A DNA stretch of 64,000 nt from Euglena gracilis (Eukaryota > Euglenida > Euglenophyceae > Euglenales). Below the pieces are notes generated by a model. The model did not search any database. It saw only the letters and a program-made list of their open reading frames with translations, and was not told the DNA's origin. The translations under genes and the position numbers were made by a program. The DNA lies in the NCBI GenBank assembly GCA_039621445.1, contig CP154955.1, forward strand, positions 12,404,960 to 12,468,959, written 5' to 3'. Shown one piece after another: positions 21,325 to 32,290 of this stretch; the stretch's first letter is position 1, and each line of letters starts with the position of its first letter.

Positions 21325-21847
21325 CAAGGATGGATGGGAAGCCCTTCGGTATTGAGGTAGGTGGTTGAGGGGGGTCCCGACCCCCCCCCCTGGGGGGGAA
21401 AGGGGGAGGGGGGGGGGTCCGGACCACCCCCCCCCCCCTAGATGTTGGGAGGGGGGGTCCGGACCCCCCCACCCCCCTCTCCTTGACAGGTGCCAAAAAT
21501 AGCAGAAAATTTTCTTCCGGCGCGCAGCGCCGGAAAATGAGCAAAACACACCCCTTTTGCTGACTTTTGACCATATTGCCCATTTTTTGATGTGTTGGTG
21601 TTTTCCCCCAAAAACATGTTCAAAAAAATTCAAAAATGAGCATTTTTGGATCGATTTTCAAAGAAAAATCAGGGGTTTTTTGACCGATTCCGACCCAATT
21701 TCCGGCCCTTTGCCCGTCCATGTAATCGAAAAAATTTCGGCCCCCCCTCAGTTTCGAGGTAGGAGGGGGGGGGTCCGACCCACCCCCCCCCCTCCGTGTC
21801 GGGAGGGGGGGGCCGACCCCCCCCTCAAGGCTTCCCATCCATCCCTG
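21325..21847. mobile_element. Short TIR element, 8-bp TSD ACAAGGCC
   Basis: Starts CAAGGATGGATGGGAAG and ends CTTCCCATCCATCCCTG. The direct repeat ACAAGGCC flanks it at 21317-21324 and 21848-21855. A longer copy of ATAAATTTCATCCACAAGGC lies on both sides. Inside are long C/G tracts and a CCGGCGCGCAGCGCCGG hairpin core. No coding sequence. Confidence 0.9.
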
Positions 21848-21911
21848 ACAAGGCCACCATAAATTTCATCCACAAGGCTTTTTTCTGATTAGATTTATTG
21901 TTAACATCGGG

Positions 21912-22487
21912 TTGGAGAGGTTTCCCTTGTTCTGTGGAGTGCCTGCCATTACAGCTGAAGGCCAAAGGCCAAAGGCCATGAAGAGTATGCAGCTGTTTTG
22001 GTTTTGGCGATGCACCGCCTCAAAACTGGAGAAACACATTGGAAGACATTGTGAACCAGCTTTGGGGCCACTCTGGGGCAACTTTTGGATGCCAGAAAGG
22101 CTGTCAATCACTGATTTGAGAACACATACCATGAATACCACTGTCCCCACCCCCAAAGATAAGCTTCGTTCACAAATCCATTGGGTCCCGCACTCCATTA
22201 CTTATGTCCTCCGGTGCAAGGTTTTCTTAGGGATTCTCGGGACAGCTGGCTTGGAAAAGGTGGCTGGTGAAAAACTGCTGGCTGGACCCCCCCTCTCCAG
22301 AGTGCAGAGCATAAATGTCTTCAAGGATCTGGGGGTGGGGGATGCTGAGCTAGGGTTGGAAACTTGGGGTGGAACTTACGCCCCGCCACTGCCCTCTGGG
22401 GCACCCTTGGCCACAGGGGTGGAGGGTGGGGGCAGGGGGAAGGGGAAGCGGAAGGCAACGTACACAGTGTGCATATCAGCCATATGA
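21912..22487 (+). CDS. Unrecognised open frame, 191 codons
   Basis: One of the few long frames that is not a simple repeat. It contains PAITAEGQRPKAMKSMQLFW and VPTPKDKLRSQIHWVPHSIT and ends in a basic tail KGKRKATYTVCISAI. Codon use lacks the G/C third-base bias of the firm exons, and the reverse strand is open for 110 codons. It could be a decayed transposon gene or chance. I cannot assign it. Confidence 0.3.
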   Translation: MERFPLFCGVPAITAEGQRPKAMKSMQLFWFWRCTASKLEKHIGRHCEPALGPLWGNFWMPERLSITDLRTHTMNTTVPTPKDKLRSQIHWVPHSITYVLRCKVFLGILGTAGLEKVAGEKLLAGPPLSRVQSINVFKDLGVGDAELGLETWGGTYAPPLPSGAPLATGVEGGGRGKGKRKATYTVCISAI

Positions 22488-22604
22488 TGTGCAAACACAG
22501 ACGCCAAATGCCTTTGGATAAACGTTGACTGCAAACACCACAGCTGGGTGGGCTCCCCTTGGAGGAACGGAAAAATAAAAAAAGACAGCGACCAGGCAAG
22601 GACA

Positions 22605-23205
22605 GCCACCGGATCCCACCGGATCCCACCGGATCCCACCGGATCCCACCGGAGATTTTTTTTTTCATGCACCGATTTTTCTTCTGGATCTATGGCCCGC
22701 GTGAGAAGAATCATTTCCGAATGTGCAATTTCCACCAATTTCCACCAGTACCCCATCTGTAGTTGACTTCTTTTTTTTGTCTGGTTTCATGCAAATCAGC
22801 AGCTTTTGGCCCTTTTGGCCATTCTTTTTGGCCATTTTGGACCACTTTTTGCCAGTTTTGACCACTTTGGGCTGCATTTGGCTGCATTACAATAATTTTT
22901 GGCTGCTTCTGGCTATTTTTGCACATTTGTGTCCATTTTAGGCCACTTCTGACTGCTTTTATCCACTTTTTGGCCATTTTGTGCACAGATTCGGTGATTA
23001 TTGGTACAGTTCTGGTAAGATCTGGTGGCAAAACCAGGTGATTTGGGCCAAAAACACCTAAAAACGACCAAATTCACTCAAAATGCTTGTTTATTGCAAT
23101 TTTATAATCGATGAATTCCCGATCCCCCCCCCCCCCAAGGCAACCCACCGGATCCCACCGGATCCCACCGGATCCCACCGGATCCCACCAGACCCCACCG
23201 GAGAC
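22605..23205. repeat. GGATCCCACC decamer clusters around a TTTTGGCCA word field
   Basis: GGATCCCACC occurs four to five times at 22611-22655 and again at about 23147-23197. Between them, 22795-22990 is full of TTTTGGCCATTTTGG words. The arrangement looks like one unit bounded by direct decamer arrays. Confidence 0.8.
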
Positions 23206-23234
23206 CAAAAACCGGGGACGACTGTCCTTGCCTG

Positions 23235-23470
23235 GCCGCGTGCGCCGCGGCACTGGAAATTCTGTGCGCCGCATGTGCCGCGGCATGACCATCCCAATTA
23301 TCCTCTGTCTGGCCTCTTTGATGTGCCGCAGGTGCGTTGTTGGTGCGCCGCGGCAGCGTTTCAGGTGCGCCACGGGTGCGCCGCGGCAGAAATTTGATTG
23401 TGCGCCGCGGAACAAATAATTTTGCGCCGCGGCGAAGTTTGCCGCGGCAAACTTCGCCGCGGCGCACTAA
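23235..23470. repeat. TGCGCCGCGGCA word cluster
   Basis: At least nine copies of the palindrome-bearing word GCGCCGCGGC, in both orientations. It ends in a perfect inverted pair around 23430-23465 (GCCGCGGCGAAGTTTGCCGCGGC...). It does not recur elsewhere. The following stretch to 24200 has an open plus frame of 186 codons that I regard as unproven. Confidence 0.8.
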
Positions 23471-24134
23471 ATGAAAGTCTGTCACCTCCCCATCTGTTTT
23501 CTGGGTTTTGGGTGGATGGGTTGGTTGGTGATTGACCGGGGGGGGGGGGTCGTGGGTTGCTGGGGTTCGAAAAAAGTGGGTGGGTTTGGGCCTGGGGAAC
23601 AGCCCCAGGGTCACAAGTGAATCTCTGGTTGTGGTGGTGGCCTCCCAGCCCTTCCCCGTGGGGGCCGGCCTCCGGCCGCCAGCCCCCCTCCTTCTCCCCC
23701 TCCTCCCCGCCCTCCCTCTCTCACTCTCTCCCTGGCCCCGCCTCGGCCTATATTGTTTGGGACGCTTCAGGTGTTGCTTTCCCCCGCCCTTTCTGCCTTC
23801 GCCTTGCTGCCTCTGCTGTGCGGCCCATCCGGAGGTTCGGGTTGACCCTGACCCACCCGCGTTCCTGACACCCAGCTGCGTACAGCCACCCGCCGGCCAA
23901 CCTTGGAGCCCCAGGCACCTGTGCTTGCTCCTTGGGCGAGACTCACCAGCGTTGCAGGGTTATATGGGAACATCTTCCATCATGTGGGAACCAGTTCTAA
24001 AGCTCTGGAATGGTGAACAGCCCCACGCCCCTTCCCCAGGCTGGTACTTTTGGTTTGATTTTGGAGACCAAACGTATTTCCCAAATCCATGAATTCCTGC
24101 TCGGATGGACAGCAAGGAGGCTTCTAACTTTGGA

Positions 24135-24200
24135 GTGTTTGTTGTTGTTGTTGTCGTCATCATCACCATCATCATCTTCATCGTCATTGGCATTGTCATG
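24135..24200. repeat. GTT/ATC trinucleotide repeat
   Basis: TTGTTGTTGTTGTCGTCATC continues into CATCATCATCTTCATCGTC. Beyond it a C tract and a (GT)n run (24494-24523) follow. No gene is supported up to 24960. Confidence 0.85.
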
Positions 24201-24489
24201 TGTGTTTGCTTGACCGAAGGGTGCAGTCCCCCCCCCCCCCCCGCCATCCCATTCCCTGTCAAAGACACGCCATGTCATTAACACACCCCTGTGTTAATGG
24301 CGGAGCATTGATGGGAGATCAGCGATGCCGACACACTGTGGGTGGCACACTGCATGCACCATGCCTCGCGTGCCCTTGTCCCTCAATTCCTAAAAAAAAA
24401 GGAAAACACACAATGACATGCAGTGAAACCACGTGCACTTTTTGTGTGGAGTACTGTGGGTGGATTTGTGGGGATGTGTGGAGGTGTGG

Positions 24490-24522
<33 letters not shown>

Positions 24523-24964
24523 GACAGTTGGGGGTGTATTTGGGGGGGCAGTGTGTGTGGGGGTGTTCAGAAATTGTTTGAAAATTCTCCTTTTGGAAGT
24601 GTCATTCATGACCAATTTCACATATCACCATCATGCACAACATCAACAAAATTGTATTTTAAAAGAGTCCAGCAAAATTGCACACAAAAGGATTTTACCT
24701 TTCACCCACAGTTGGATGGTGTTGTTTTTTGCTCTGGGGGATCCGGGGGATGGCCTCCCTGGGCGAGGCCGAAGGTTGAGTAAGTCAAAAAAATTTGCCC
24801 ATAAAAATGATTTGTGTGCAAATTCTTATTCATTGAGATGGAATTGGTGGGTGACAGTGGGGGGTGTGGAGTGACAGTGGGGGGAGGAGGTGGGGGGAGC
24901 CGTGGGGTGACAGAGGGGAGAGGGGTGTGAGTGGGAGGAGGGGTAGCATGTGTGGGGTGAATTG

Positions 24965-25520
24965 GGGGGGTCGCTGAGCTCTTATCCCTTTATGGGTAAG
25001 AGCGAAGCTTACCCCTGGGCAAACTTTTTTTTTTTGCTCAGAACCATGTTTTTTGGCCTCCCGGACCCGGGAAAACTGTTTTCGAGCCTAAAATGAGCGT
25101 TTTCGACACCCCGCCCCCCCCCCCGTTTTGGGCCTGAAACCAATGGACTGTGGGTCATTTTTGGGTAAAAAAAGTCAAAAAAATCGAAATTTTTTTCCCC
25201 GAAACGATGTGTTTTGGCCTCCCGGACCCGGAAGACCTGTTTTTGAGCCCAAAACGAGCGTTTTTCGACCCGCCAGCGCCCCCTTTTTGGCCCGAAATCC
25301 ATGGACTTTGGGTTGAAAACGGGTCAAAAATAAGCGGAAAATATCCACCAAAGCGGGTATATGGGGGGGTTAACATTTCAGAAATTTCTGTAAAATCAGC
25401 GTAAATTGCAAGTCTGTAATTTGTAAATTATAAATTACGCGGAATTAGCAATGCCAGTCTTTTCGGCCTTCCATTACGTGCAAGTCCCTTTAAGAGCTCA
25501 CCACATTTCAAACCTGGTAG
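24965..25520 (+). repeat. Dispersed repeat R, copy 1
   Basis: Begins GTCGCTGAGCTCTTATCCCT and ends near CCTTTAAGAGCTCACC, so its ends form an inverted TGAGCTCTTA pair. Inside are internal repeats of TTTTGGCCTCCCGGACCCGG with AAAACGAGCGTTTTTCGACC. Other copies lie at 43719-45550 (+), 45712-47022 (-) and, in part, at 63190-63545 (-). Confidence 0.85.
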
Positions 25521-26450
25521 TGTAGGGGGTGTTGGGGGGGGGGGGGGGGGGGTGGGGTGTTCTGTTGTATGGTGGGGGCTTTTCTTTCCGGCATCTCCCA
25601 AAAAATGTGTGAAAGTGGTGCAAACAAAATAGTCACGTCACAGAAGTGAACATCGCACTTCGGTGCCAAAAGTCTGCATGGTGTGCACCTTGTGTGCTGC
25701 ACAACCGTGTGCCAACACCGTGTGGCAGCATCCCAATTTCTTTTGCCTTGGACAAAGAAATGGGAAAACAATTGATTGGGGATATGTTGCTAAAATACAA
25801 GTAATTCAAATTGACTCTGCCATATTTTTTTGGACAGGTTGCGCCAAATGGCTTTTTCATGACGCGTGGCCACGAGAGCCCTGCCGCTGCGCCCTCGTTT
25901 TTCTGACACAGGGTATTTTACTTGCCGGTGAGGGCTGTTGCAAGTGGTGGATTTAAATGGGAAACCCAGGGACCAAGGTTCGTCATTGGAACTCCCTTTT
26001 TTGTCTTTGTATACAAGTTCATCCTTGAAATTGGATGGGAATATTTCTCAGTGAACACAGGCAGGTCAGTGAAATGAAAAAAAATGATTTGCTTTCTTTG
26101 ATAAACAAGCAACCTCATTAGAAATTCAGGTGGGGACCAAAGTTTTTCTCCTGTGCTCACTCAAAACAATTTATTTTCTCTTCTTTTTTTCCTCGAAGTT
26201 TTTGTGACAGTTAGAGAATGCATTGGTGGGTGCCCCCATGCTGGAGCCCCTCCCCCCCAAATCCAAGGGTGGTCCGAATCGCTGCCAACCGTTTCTATCT
26301 GGCATTGGGCTGCACCATTTTTTTGTGTGTGGAGGAATCCACCCTCCACTGGTCAAACAGTTCTGCCCCCCAAGGCACCACAAACCACAACTTTTTCTGG
26401 CCAGGCAAATAATGGACCGTAGCACTTCGCCTTTGGTTGCCACACATACA
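25521..26450. other. No supported gene
   Basis: A 36-base G tract lies near 25521-25556, and ACACCGTGTG words lie near 25680-25725 like those at 17100-17165. Frames of 70-97 codons are open on both strands without splice or codon support. Confidence 0.5.
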
Positions 26451-26459
26451 ACACACACA

Positions 26460-26466
26460 CCACACA

Positions 26467-26564
<98 letters not shown>

Positions 26565-26647
26565 CACGCACGCACGCATGCACGCAGGCAGACACGCACG
26601 CACGCTCGCACGCACGCACCCACATATGCACGCACGCATGCACGCAC

Positions 26648-26692
<45 letters not shown>
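26460..26692. repeat. (ACGC)n, (GGCA)n and (AC)n microsatellites
   Basis: Tetramer CGCA from 26467, GGCA from 26525 to 26566, mixed CGCA and a final (CA)n from 26650. Reads as ARTH or CVRA in every frame and is not coding. A perfect inverted pair CCTCCCCAGTTCTCACC / GGTGAGAACTGGGGAGG lies just beyond at 26784-26823. Confidence 0.95.
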
Positions 26693-26694
<2 letters not shown>

Positions 26695-26899
26695 TTGAAG
26701 GGAAGAAAAAAGGGCCACAAGAAACAGATACAGAAACACACAGAGACAGAAACAGAATTGTCCCCTCCCTTGTCAAAGCACCACCTCCCCAGTTCTCACC
26801 ATTTGGTGAGAACTGGGGAGGTGGTTATTTCAAATTCGAACCCTCCCCAGTTTTTATCCATTTTATCCATTATCATTTTTGTCTTACGTGCTTAGATTA

Positions 26900-27325
26900 T
26901 CCCCCCCCCAAAAAATAAGACCCTGGCCTTATTTTTGGGTCCGTTTTTGGAAAAACCCAGGGGGGTCTTGTTTTTGGATTTTTTCTTGACCGACCCGGGT
27001 CCAAAAAAAAGAACACCATTTTTAAGGTTCCCAAAAGCATTAAAATTTTAAAAAATAAAAAAATCCTGCTTCGCGCCATATGTGAATTGGTGTCGGTTGA
27101 CATTAAGCATGTTTTTTTTTCACTTCAAAAATCTGATTTTTTTTTTGCAATTTCATCATTTTTGTGTGTGAAATTGGGGGCTTTGGTAATTTTTTAGGGA
27201 AAGTTTTCGCCGTCTTCGGCGCTTTGCGCCGTCAGGGGGTCTTATTTGGGGGGTCTTATTTTTGGATTTTTGCTCAATCGGCCCCGGGGGGGGGGGGGTT
27301 ATTTTGGGGGGGGTTTACAAGGGAA
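26900..27325. repeat. C/G-tract repeat with AATAAGACCC words
   Basis: AAATAAGACCCTGG at the left, GGGGGTCTTRTTTTTGG words inside, a TTCGGCGCTTTGCGCCG hairpin core and a right end in G tracts. Same class as 4500-4870. Ends approximate. Confidence 0.7.
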
Positions 27326-27790
27326 GAGGTGCAAAATCTTTCAAGTATTTGATAATTGTTCACCCCACACTGGGGGCACCCATTGCCCCCTCCCCAATCC
27401 ACAGCCCTGACCCCCTCTGCCACAGCTCCTGTTCTGCTTTTCCTTGCCTGCAATGGGTGGCCTTTTAAAGGGGGTTCCCGCTGTCTCTCCCGCCCCCGGA
27501 CGTTCACCCGCCCGATGCCTGGCTGGAGTCTGGGTGGCCCTCCCTGTCTTCCTCCCCCTCTCTCCCCTGGAACATGTCGGTTTTCACCGTTGGATGGCCG
27601 GTTCTGTCTGGCAAACCCTTTGTTGGTACGGTTTTGATATTTGCAAGTGCGGCCAGTCACCAGGGAGCTGCTGCCCAAAGTGGACTCCGTGGCATCCAGC
27701 CAGTCAGAAAAGTATTTTCCTCCAGCACTCTTTTTCTAGCTTAACCCTCCCCAACCAATTTATTGGATGGCGGCCAACCACTAACCATTT
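27326..27790. other. No supported gene
   Basis: Open frames exist on both strands (124 and 134 codons) with conflicting codon signals. I do not call any. It borders the 3.24-kb TIR element. Confidence 0.4.
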
Positions 27791-28082
27791 CGTCTTAGGC
27801 GGCCTAATTCGCACTTAAGCTTTTTTCGTTTGATTTGCGCATTTGCGCAAATCCCCGAGTTTTTTGATTCCGGCGGTGAAGGTCCGGGGGGTTTGAAAAA
27901 ACGTTGACAAGCAAGGGCAAAAACGAAGCGATTTTTTTTTTTTGTTGGTGTGACCACCAGGACTTTGGCCAAAAACAGCGATTTTGGGGGGTGTCGGCAA
28001 GGACTTTGTGGGCCCAAACCCCCGGGGCCCTGCCGGCCCACACTGAAAAAAACGCAAAAAAGCACCATAGGAACCGGACCTT

Positions 28083-28288
28083 TACTGCCCTTGTTGCTCC
28101 TTTCGGCTGTGTCCCCGGGTGTGTCCGAGCTGCCGGCGGTGTGCATCCTGGGTGTTTGCCGGATTCCTTTGCTTGCGGCACCTTGGTGTGGTGTTTGTGA
28201 GCTGTTTGTCAAAGTGCGGGGAGGAAGGTGCCGGGGGGTGTGGGTGTGGTGTGACCAAGCCGGAAGGAGGGCCGCAGTGAGAGGAAGG
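28083..28288 (+). CDS. Candidate exon inside the 3.24-kb element
   Basis: A plus frame reads SPGVSELPAVCILGVCRIPL, then CELFVKVRGGRCRGVWVWCD and QAGRRAAVRGR, ending at a consensus donor GAGGAAG|GTAAGTG in phase 2. Cysteine- and arginine-rich. The acceptor is not defined. It may be cargo or a relic of the element. Not recognised. Confidence 0.33.
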
Positions 28289-29353
28289 TAAGTGTGGGGC
28301 GTTGGGCAAGGGATGTGCAGGGGGGTGCGCACAACCAGTTGTGTGACAAAGAACCCTGCAGAAGAAGCCCAACACTGGAAGGACATGTTTGTGTTTATGG
28401 GCGCAAATGCGCGCACCAACATGTTTATGTTTATTTGCGCATTTGCGCCCATAAACACAAACATGTCCTTCAGGGATTGGGCTTTGGTACCCATGAACTG
28501 ACGCTGTTGATAAACGGCGTAACACAGAGGCCGTGACGGCACGGACCAACGGGCCGTCCAGTTGGTGGGTTTGTCACATTGTTTGTCGACGCGCAAGCTT
28601 ATGCAGGGCATTTTTGCGCATTTTTTCGCATTTTTTTGCGCATTTTTTCGTTTTTTTTAGCACATTTTTTTGCTTTTTGGCACATTTTTTCGTGATGTTC
28701 CAAAATTTTCGCATTTTTTGACCATTTTTGTATTTTTTTGCAAAAAATTGAAATTTTTGACTTTTTTTTGAAACATACATTTTCCTCATTATTCTACATA
28801 ATTTCTTCAAATTTGGTGCCATTTTTGCATGTTTTTGGGTAATTTTTGCATTTTCGTGATTTTTGCGCATTTTTTCTCGGATTTTGCACATTTTTGCGCA
28901 TTTTTTCCAAAAATGCGCATTTTTGCGCATTTTTGCGCATTTTTTCCGAGGCTGGGCGAGCGCATTCCCCCCCCCCTGCTTATGGGCGCAAATGCGCAAA
29001 CAAACATGTTCTTTGTTGGTGCGCGCAATTGCGCAAATAAACACAAAGAAGAACAGTGTGACGGATACACAACCGTCAAACACCGACAGCAGATGTGGTT
29101 TATTTGCGCATTTGCGCGGATCACGTTGGTTGTGGGCGCAAATGCGCAAATAAACTGCATGAAGAAACTGTACAATTTACTATGTTTATTTGCGCATTTG
29201 TGCCCACAAAACAACGTGATGCGCGCAAATGCACAAATAAACCACCAATGGAGGAGTAAAAAGTGACTGCATTTGGCCCTCCTACAGCTACCCTTAGTGG
29301 CTTCTGAGTGGGTTCAACCCAAATGACCACACCGTCTCCTCTGGCATATGGTG

Positions 29354-29566
29354 TTATGGTGCCGTTTTTTGATCATTGACAGGTCCCACAAAAGATGGAG
29401 ACATAGGATCTCTTGAAGGTGGGTGCACAGCCACCCAGTAACGGTGCACCTCCACCGGCACCAATTTTTGGGTCCCAAGGGCCCTGCCGCTGACCTGCGG
29501 CCTCGGCTCCGCTGTTGCAGCCTCATCGGCTGCTGATGCTTCGGCACCCACCAGACCGGCATCCAC
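29354..29566 (-). CDS. Candidate terminal exon inside the 3.24-kb element
   Basis: A minus frame reads DAGLVGAEASAADEAATAEP, RPQVSGRALGTQKLVPVEVH and RYWVAVHPPSRDPMSPSFVG, then stops after PVNDQKTAP. The codon signal is good. A possible acceptor is CACCGGGGAG. Function unknown. Confidence 0.4.
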   Translation of the reverse strand: MDAGLVGAEASAADEAATAEPRPQVSGRALGTQKLVPVEVHRYWVAVHPPSRDPMSPSFVGPVNDQKTAP

Positions 29567-31769
29567 CTCCCCGGTGCAACAACACCCACCACAGCGGCCA
29601 CGTTATACCCCGCAACCGGGGTGTGAGACTGGGGGGACGACGCGGTGCCAGTGCATGGCAACCAGCAGCCGGAGTAGCCCTCAAACACCCGTTACTTTGG
29701 ATGCAAGAAGGAAGTGTTGAAGCTTTACCACTGCATAGGGTGCATCAAAGCGGTGGGACCCACTCCCCCCAAATTATCACAAAAACTGGTGTTTTTTTTA
29801 CGTTTTTCAAGGGAAAAATGGCAAAGAAAACCATAAAACGGACTACGGCCGGACACGTCCCGGGAATTTCAGGTGCCAAATTTTGTCTTCTTGTAACGCA
29901 GTCCTGTTGCAGGAAAGGTGTCCAACAGTCACAGGTCGTTTGCACGTCATCAATTCATTACGTTTAACTGCTAAACAGATGACGCCAAAACAACAGGCCG
30001 TTCAGGCTGGGTAACAGCAGTACAAATGTACACACGTAAGACAGGCAAATTTTGGCCAGTCACATGCCGTGTTCCAGTGAACGCTCCACACCACCTCTCA
30101 CCACAAATTTCATCACCACATAATCGTGGTGCAAATCAATGGTTGACATGAAGAATTGCGTTCGCCAGCTGTCACGCAGCAGGAGATGGTATCGCACAAC
30201 TCATGTGTGTTGGTGTGCGCATTTGCACAAATAAACACAACGTTGTTTGTGTGCTCTAAGGCTCCTACAAACACATCATTTTGAAGCGGTTTATAAAATG
30301 CTTGTGCGCGCATTTGCGCAAATGCACGCACAAACATAATTGTGTTTATTTGCGCAATTGCGCGCACCAACACGTCCATCACGGTTTAAAACCTCGTGGG
30401 GTCATGGTCCTCATTGGTGTCTTTTAACATGGAAAGTAAAAATACGTGTTTGTGGGCGCATTTGCGCAAATAAACATAAACACGTTGGTGCGCATTTGCG
30501 CAAATGCGCGCACCAAAAAAATTTGTTTATTTGCGCATTTGCGCCTACAAACACGTCATTTTAACATCATCGGTTTACGTTTTATTTGCGCAAATGCGCC
30601 CACAAACACAATTGTTTTTATTTGCGCAAATGTGCCCACAAACATACATCAGTTGCGTGACGGCTGGCTGACGTAGTCTGTGGTGTGTGATCTAATGAGG
30701 CTCAGTGTGTTCTTACCGGTGGCGGTAGTATCCAAGTCAGTTCAGCCAGCACTTCAGCACCATTTCCAAGTGTCGTAACAAGGGGTGTGTGCCTCTCTCC
30801 TGTTTGATGTACAAGAGCACCACTCTCACCCTCAGCCCTATCCAGGTCACCTGGTCAGCAGCATTTACACCAAACCACTGGGGGTTAATCCCCTACAATA
30901 AAGGGGTGTCACAGCTCATAAACTGTTCTCCCTGTGTCAGGGTACAGGGTCCTAGGAGTTTTGTAAAATTTGCGCATTTGCACAAATGCGCCCATTTCAA
31001 AGGAAAAACCCTTAAGTGCGAATTCGGCCGCCTAAGTTCGTCTTTAATGCGGAGATACCAGGGGTTGGCAGAACTGGGTCGAAAAAAAATGGCCAAATGG
31101 GGTCGAAAATGGGCTACGGATCAAATTTTTAATGTCAATATTTGTTTTGGATTTTTTGTAACAATTTGCTGATTTTAGGCTTTCATCCATATTTCCAAGA
31201 TCCAATTTTCCCCCAGATTAGGCCCAGTTCCAGCTGGGGCACCCCATGGAGGATTGGTCAGCTGAGCTGAGTTGGATCCCTGGGGGGGGGTTTGTTCAGA
31301 ATGCCCTGTTGGGGGTACCTTGCCCCCCCCCCCCCCCAGTCCACGGCACACCCATCGTCGTTGGCACTCCCCATGTCCACGTACTTTTCTTATTTAGTCA
31401 CACAATTCAGCCAGGACGCTTGAAATTGTATCACAGCTTTTTTCCCAGCCACGGCTTCAAATGTTTTTCCTTTTGAGTTTTGCGATTTGGTGCAATATGA
31501 CCCTCGCTCCCATTCCCGCTCATTTGATCCTCCCCCCCCCCCCCCCCGACTCTCCAGAGTGGGCAAACCCAGACCGCGGTGGCCTAGGGGACCTTTGACA
31601 CGGCAGGAGCACGAAGACTTTTGAAAATGGGTGTATGTACGTATGCATTCCTTGGTGCTGTGTCACCTGCCGGGCGACCAACTTGCCAGCCAGGCGTCGG
31701 CAGCCACTACGAGGCTTTCCTGTGCCTTCCAGCGGCCCCTCACCGGGCGGAGAGCGGCTTGCCCCGTAA

Positions 31770-32054
31770 CGGGGGGAGGGTGGTGGGGGTGCGGATTGGC
31801 CCGGCCAATGCAAAGCGTCCTGGCTTCGGTCAACGATACTCAACAGTTCGCTCGGCGATCCTTTCTTGAACGTCAGTCTGGTGCAGAAAAGCTGTTTGGA
31901 TCGATTGGAATCAGGCGATAATAGAATAGCAGTTTGTATGTCAACAATTTGGTGGTTTGTTGTTACTTCTTCTGGGGTAACCACACCTGAATTAATGAAT
32001 GCAATGCAAACCTTACAGTGTAAAGATGCGCTTAATTTAGACGGGGGAGGATAA
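31770..32054 (+). CDS. Phosphodiester glycosidase-like fragment (NAGPA / DUF2233)
   Basis: The open frame carries NRIAVCMSTIWWFVV, then SSGVTTPELMNAMQTLQCKD and ALNLDGGG. In the NAGPA/DUF2233 family the matching core is RTAIG, a short hydrophobic strand, TLPELA-L-LG and (A/N)LNLDGGGS. The family includes the enzyme that uncovers mannose-6-phosphate tags and bacterial exopolysaccharide phosphodiesterases. The frame stops with TAA right after DGGG, where the family normally continues with Ser. Codons are A/T-rich at third positions, unlike neighbouring exons. A likely acceptor is CTCAACAG at about 31850. It could be a horizontally acquired piece, a pseudogene, or an exon with a non-canonical donor. 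Confidence 0.6.
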   Translation, partial: RGEGGGGADWPGQCKASWLRSTILNSSLGDPFLNVSLVQKSCLDRLESGDNRIAVCMSTIWWFVVTSSGVTTPELMNAMQTLQCKDALNLDGGG

Positions 32055-32179
32055 CAACATCGTCGTCCCTTTTTCCAATTAATTCAGTTCAATCACCTTG
32101 GGAGGGTCAGGTATTTTTTTCGGGTTGGACCCCCAGTGGGCTTCTTCCCTGTGGGGTTTTTCGACAGGGGAGACGTGGC

Positions 32180-32290
32180 ATGAAGGGCAATGTGTGTCTG
32201 GAAAAGCCGCGGTTTGCCAAACGCCGGGCTGTGGCGCATGCATCCGTGGCGGCCAAGCAAGCAGCACGTGCCGCATTCCCGCCCCTCCCC
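32180..32290 (+). CDS. Possible first exon of the membrane protein gene
   Basis: Opens with ATG at 32180: MKGNVCLEKPRFAKRRAVAH then ASVAAKQAARAAF. It is basic, as expected for a cytosolic N-terminal tail before a signal anchor, but no donor with the phase 2 needed by the next exon is visible. The minus strand is also open. Weak call. Confidence 0.3.

Larger units (their letters stand above)
27797..31036. mobile_element. 3.24-kb TIR element with arrays of TTTGCGCAAATGCGC palindromes
   Basis: The outer ends are 26-nt inverted repeats matching at 25 positions: CTTAGGCGGCCTAATTCGCA at 27794 and the complement ending at 31036. TTCGTCTT lies at both borders (27789-27796 and 31037-31044), a plausible 8-bp target duplication. 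The body carries roughly 20 copies of a GTTTATTTGCGCATTTGCGC word in alternating orientation, plus a T-rich TTTTTTGCGCATTTT field at 28605-28950. No transposase domain is recognised, so it is probably non-autonomous or badly decayed. Confidence 0.8.

Noticed and set aside
28380-30650. CRISPR-like array
   Set aside because: The repeated words alternate in orientation, vary in spacing and lie in a eukaryotic TIR element. There are no uniform spacers and no cas genes.
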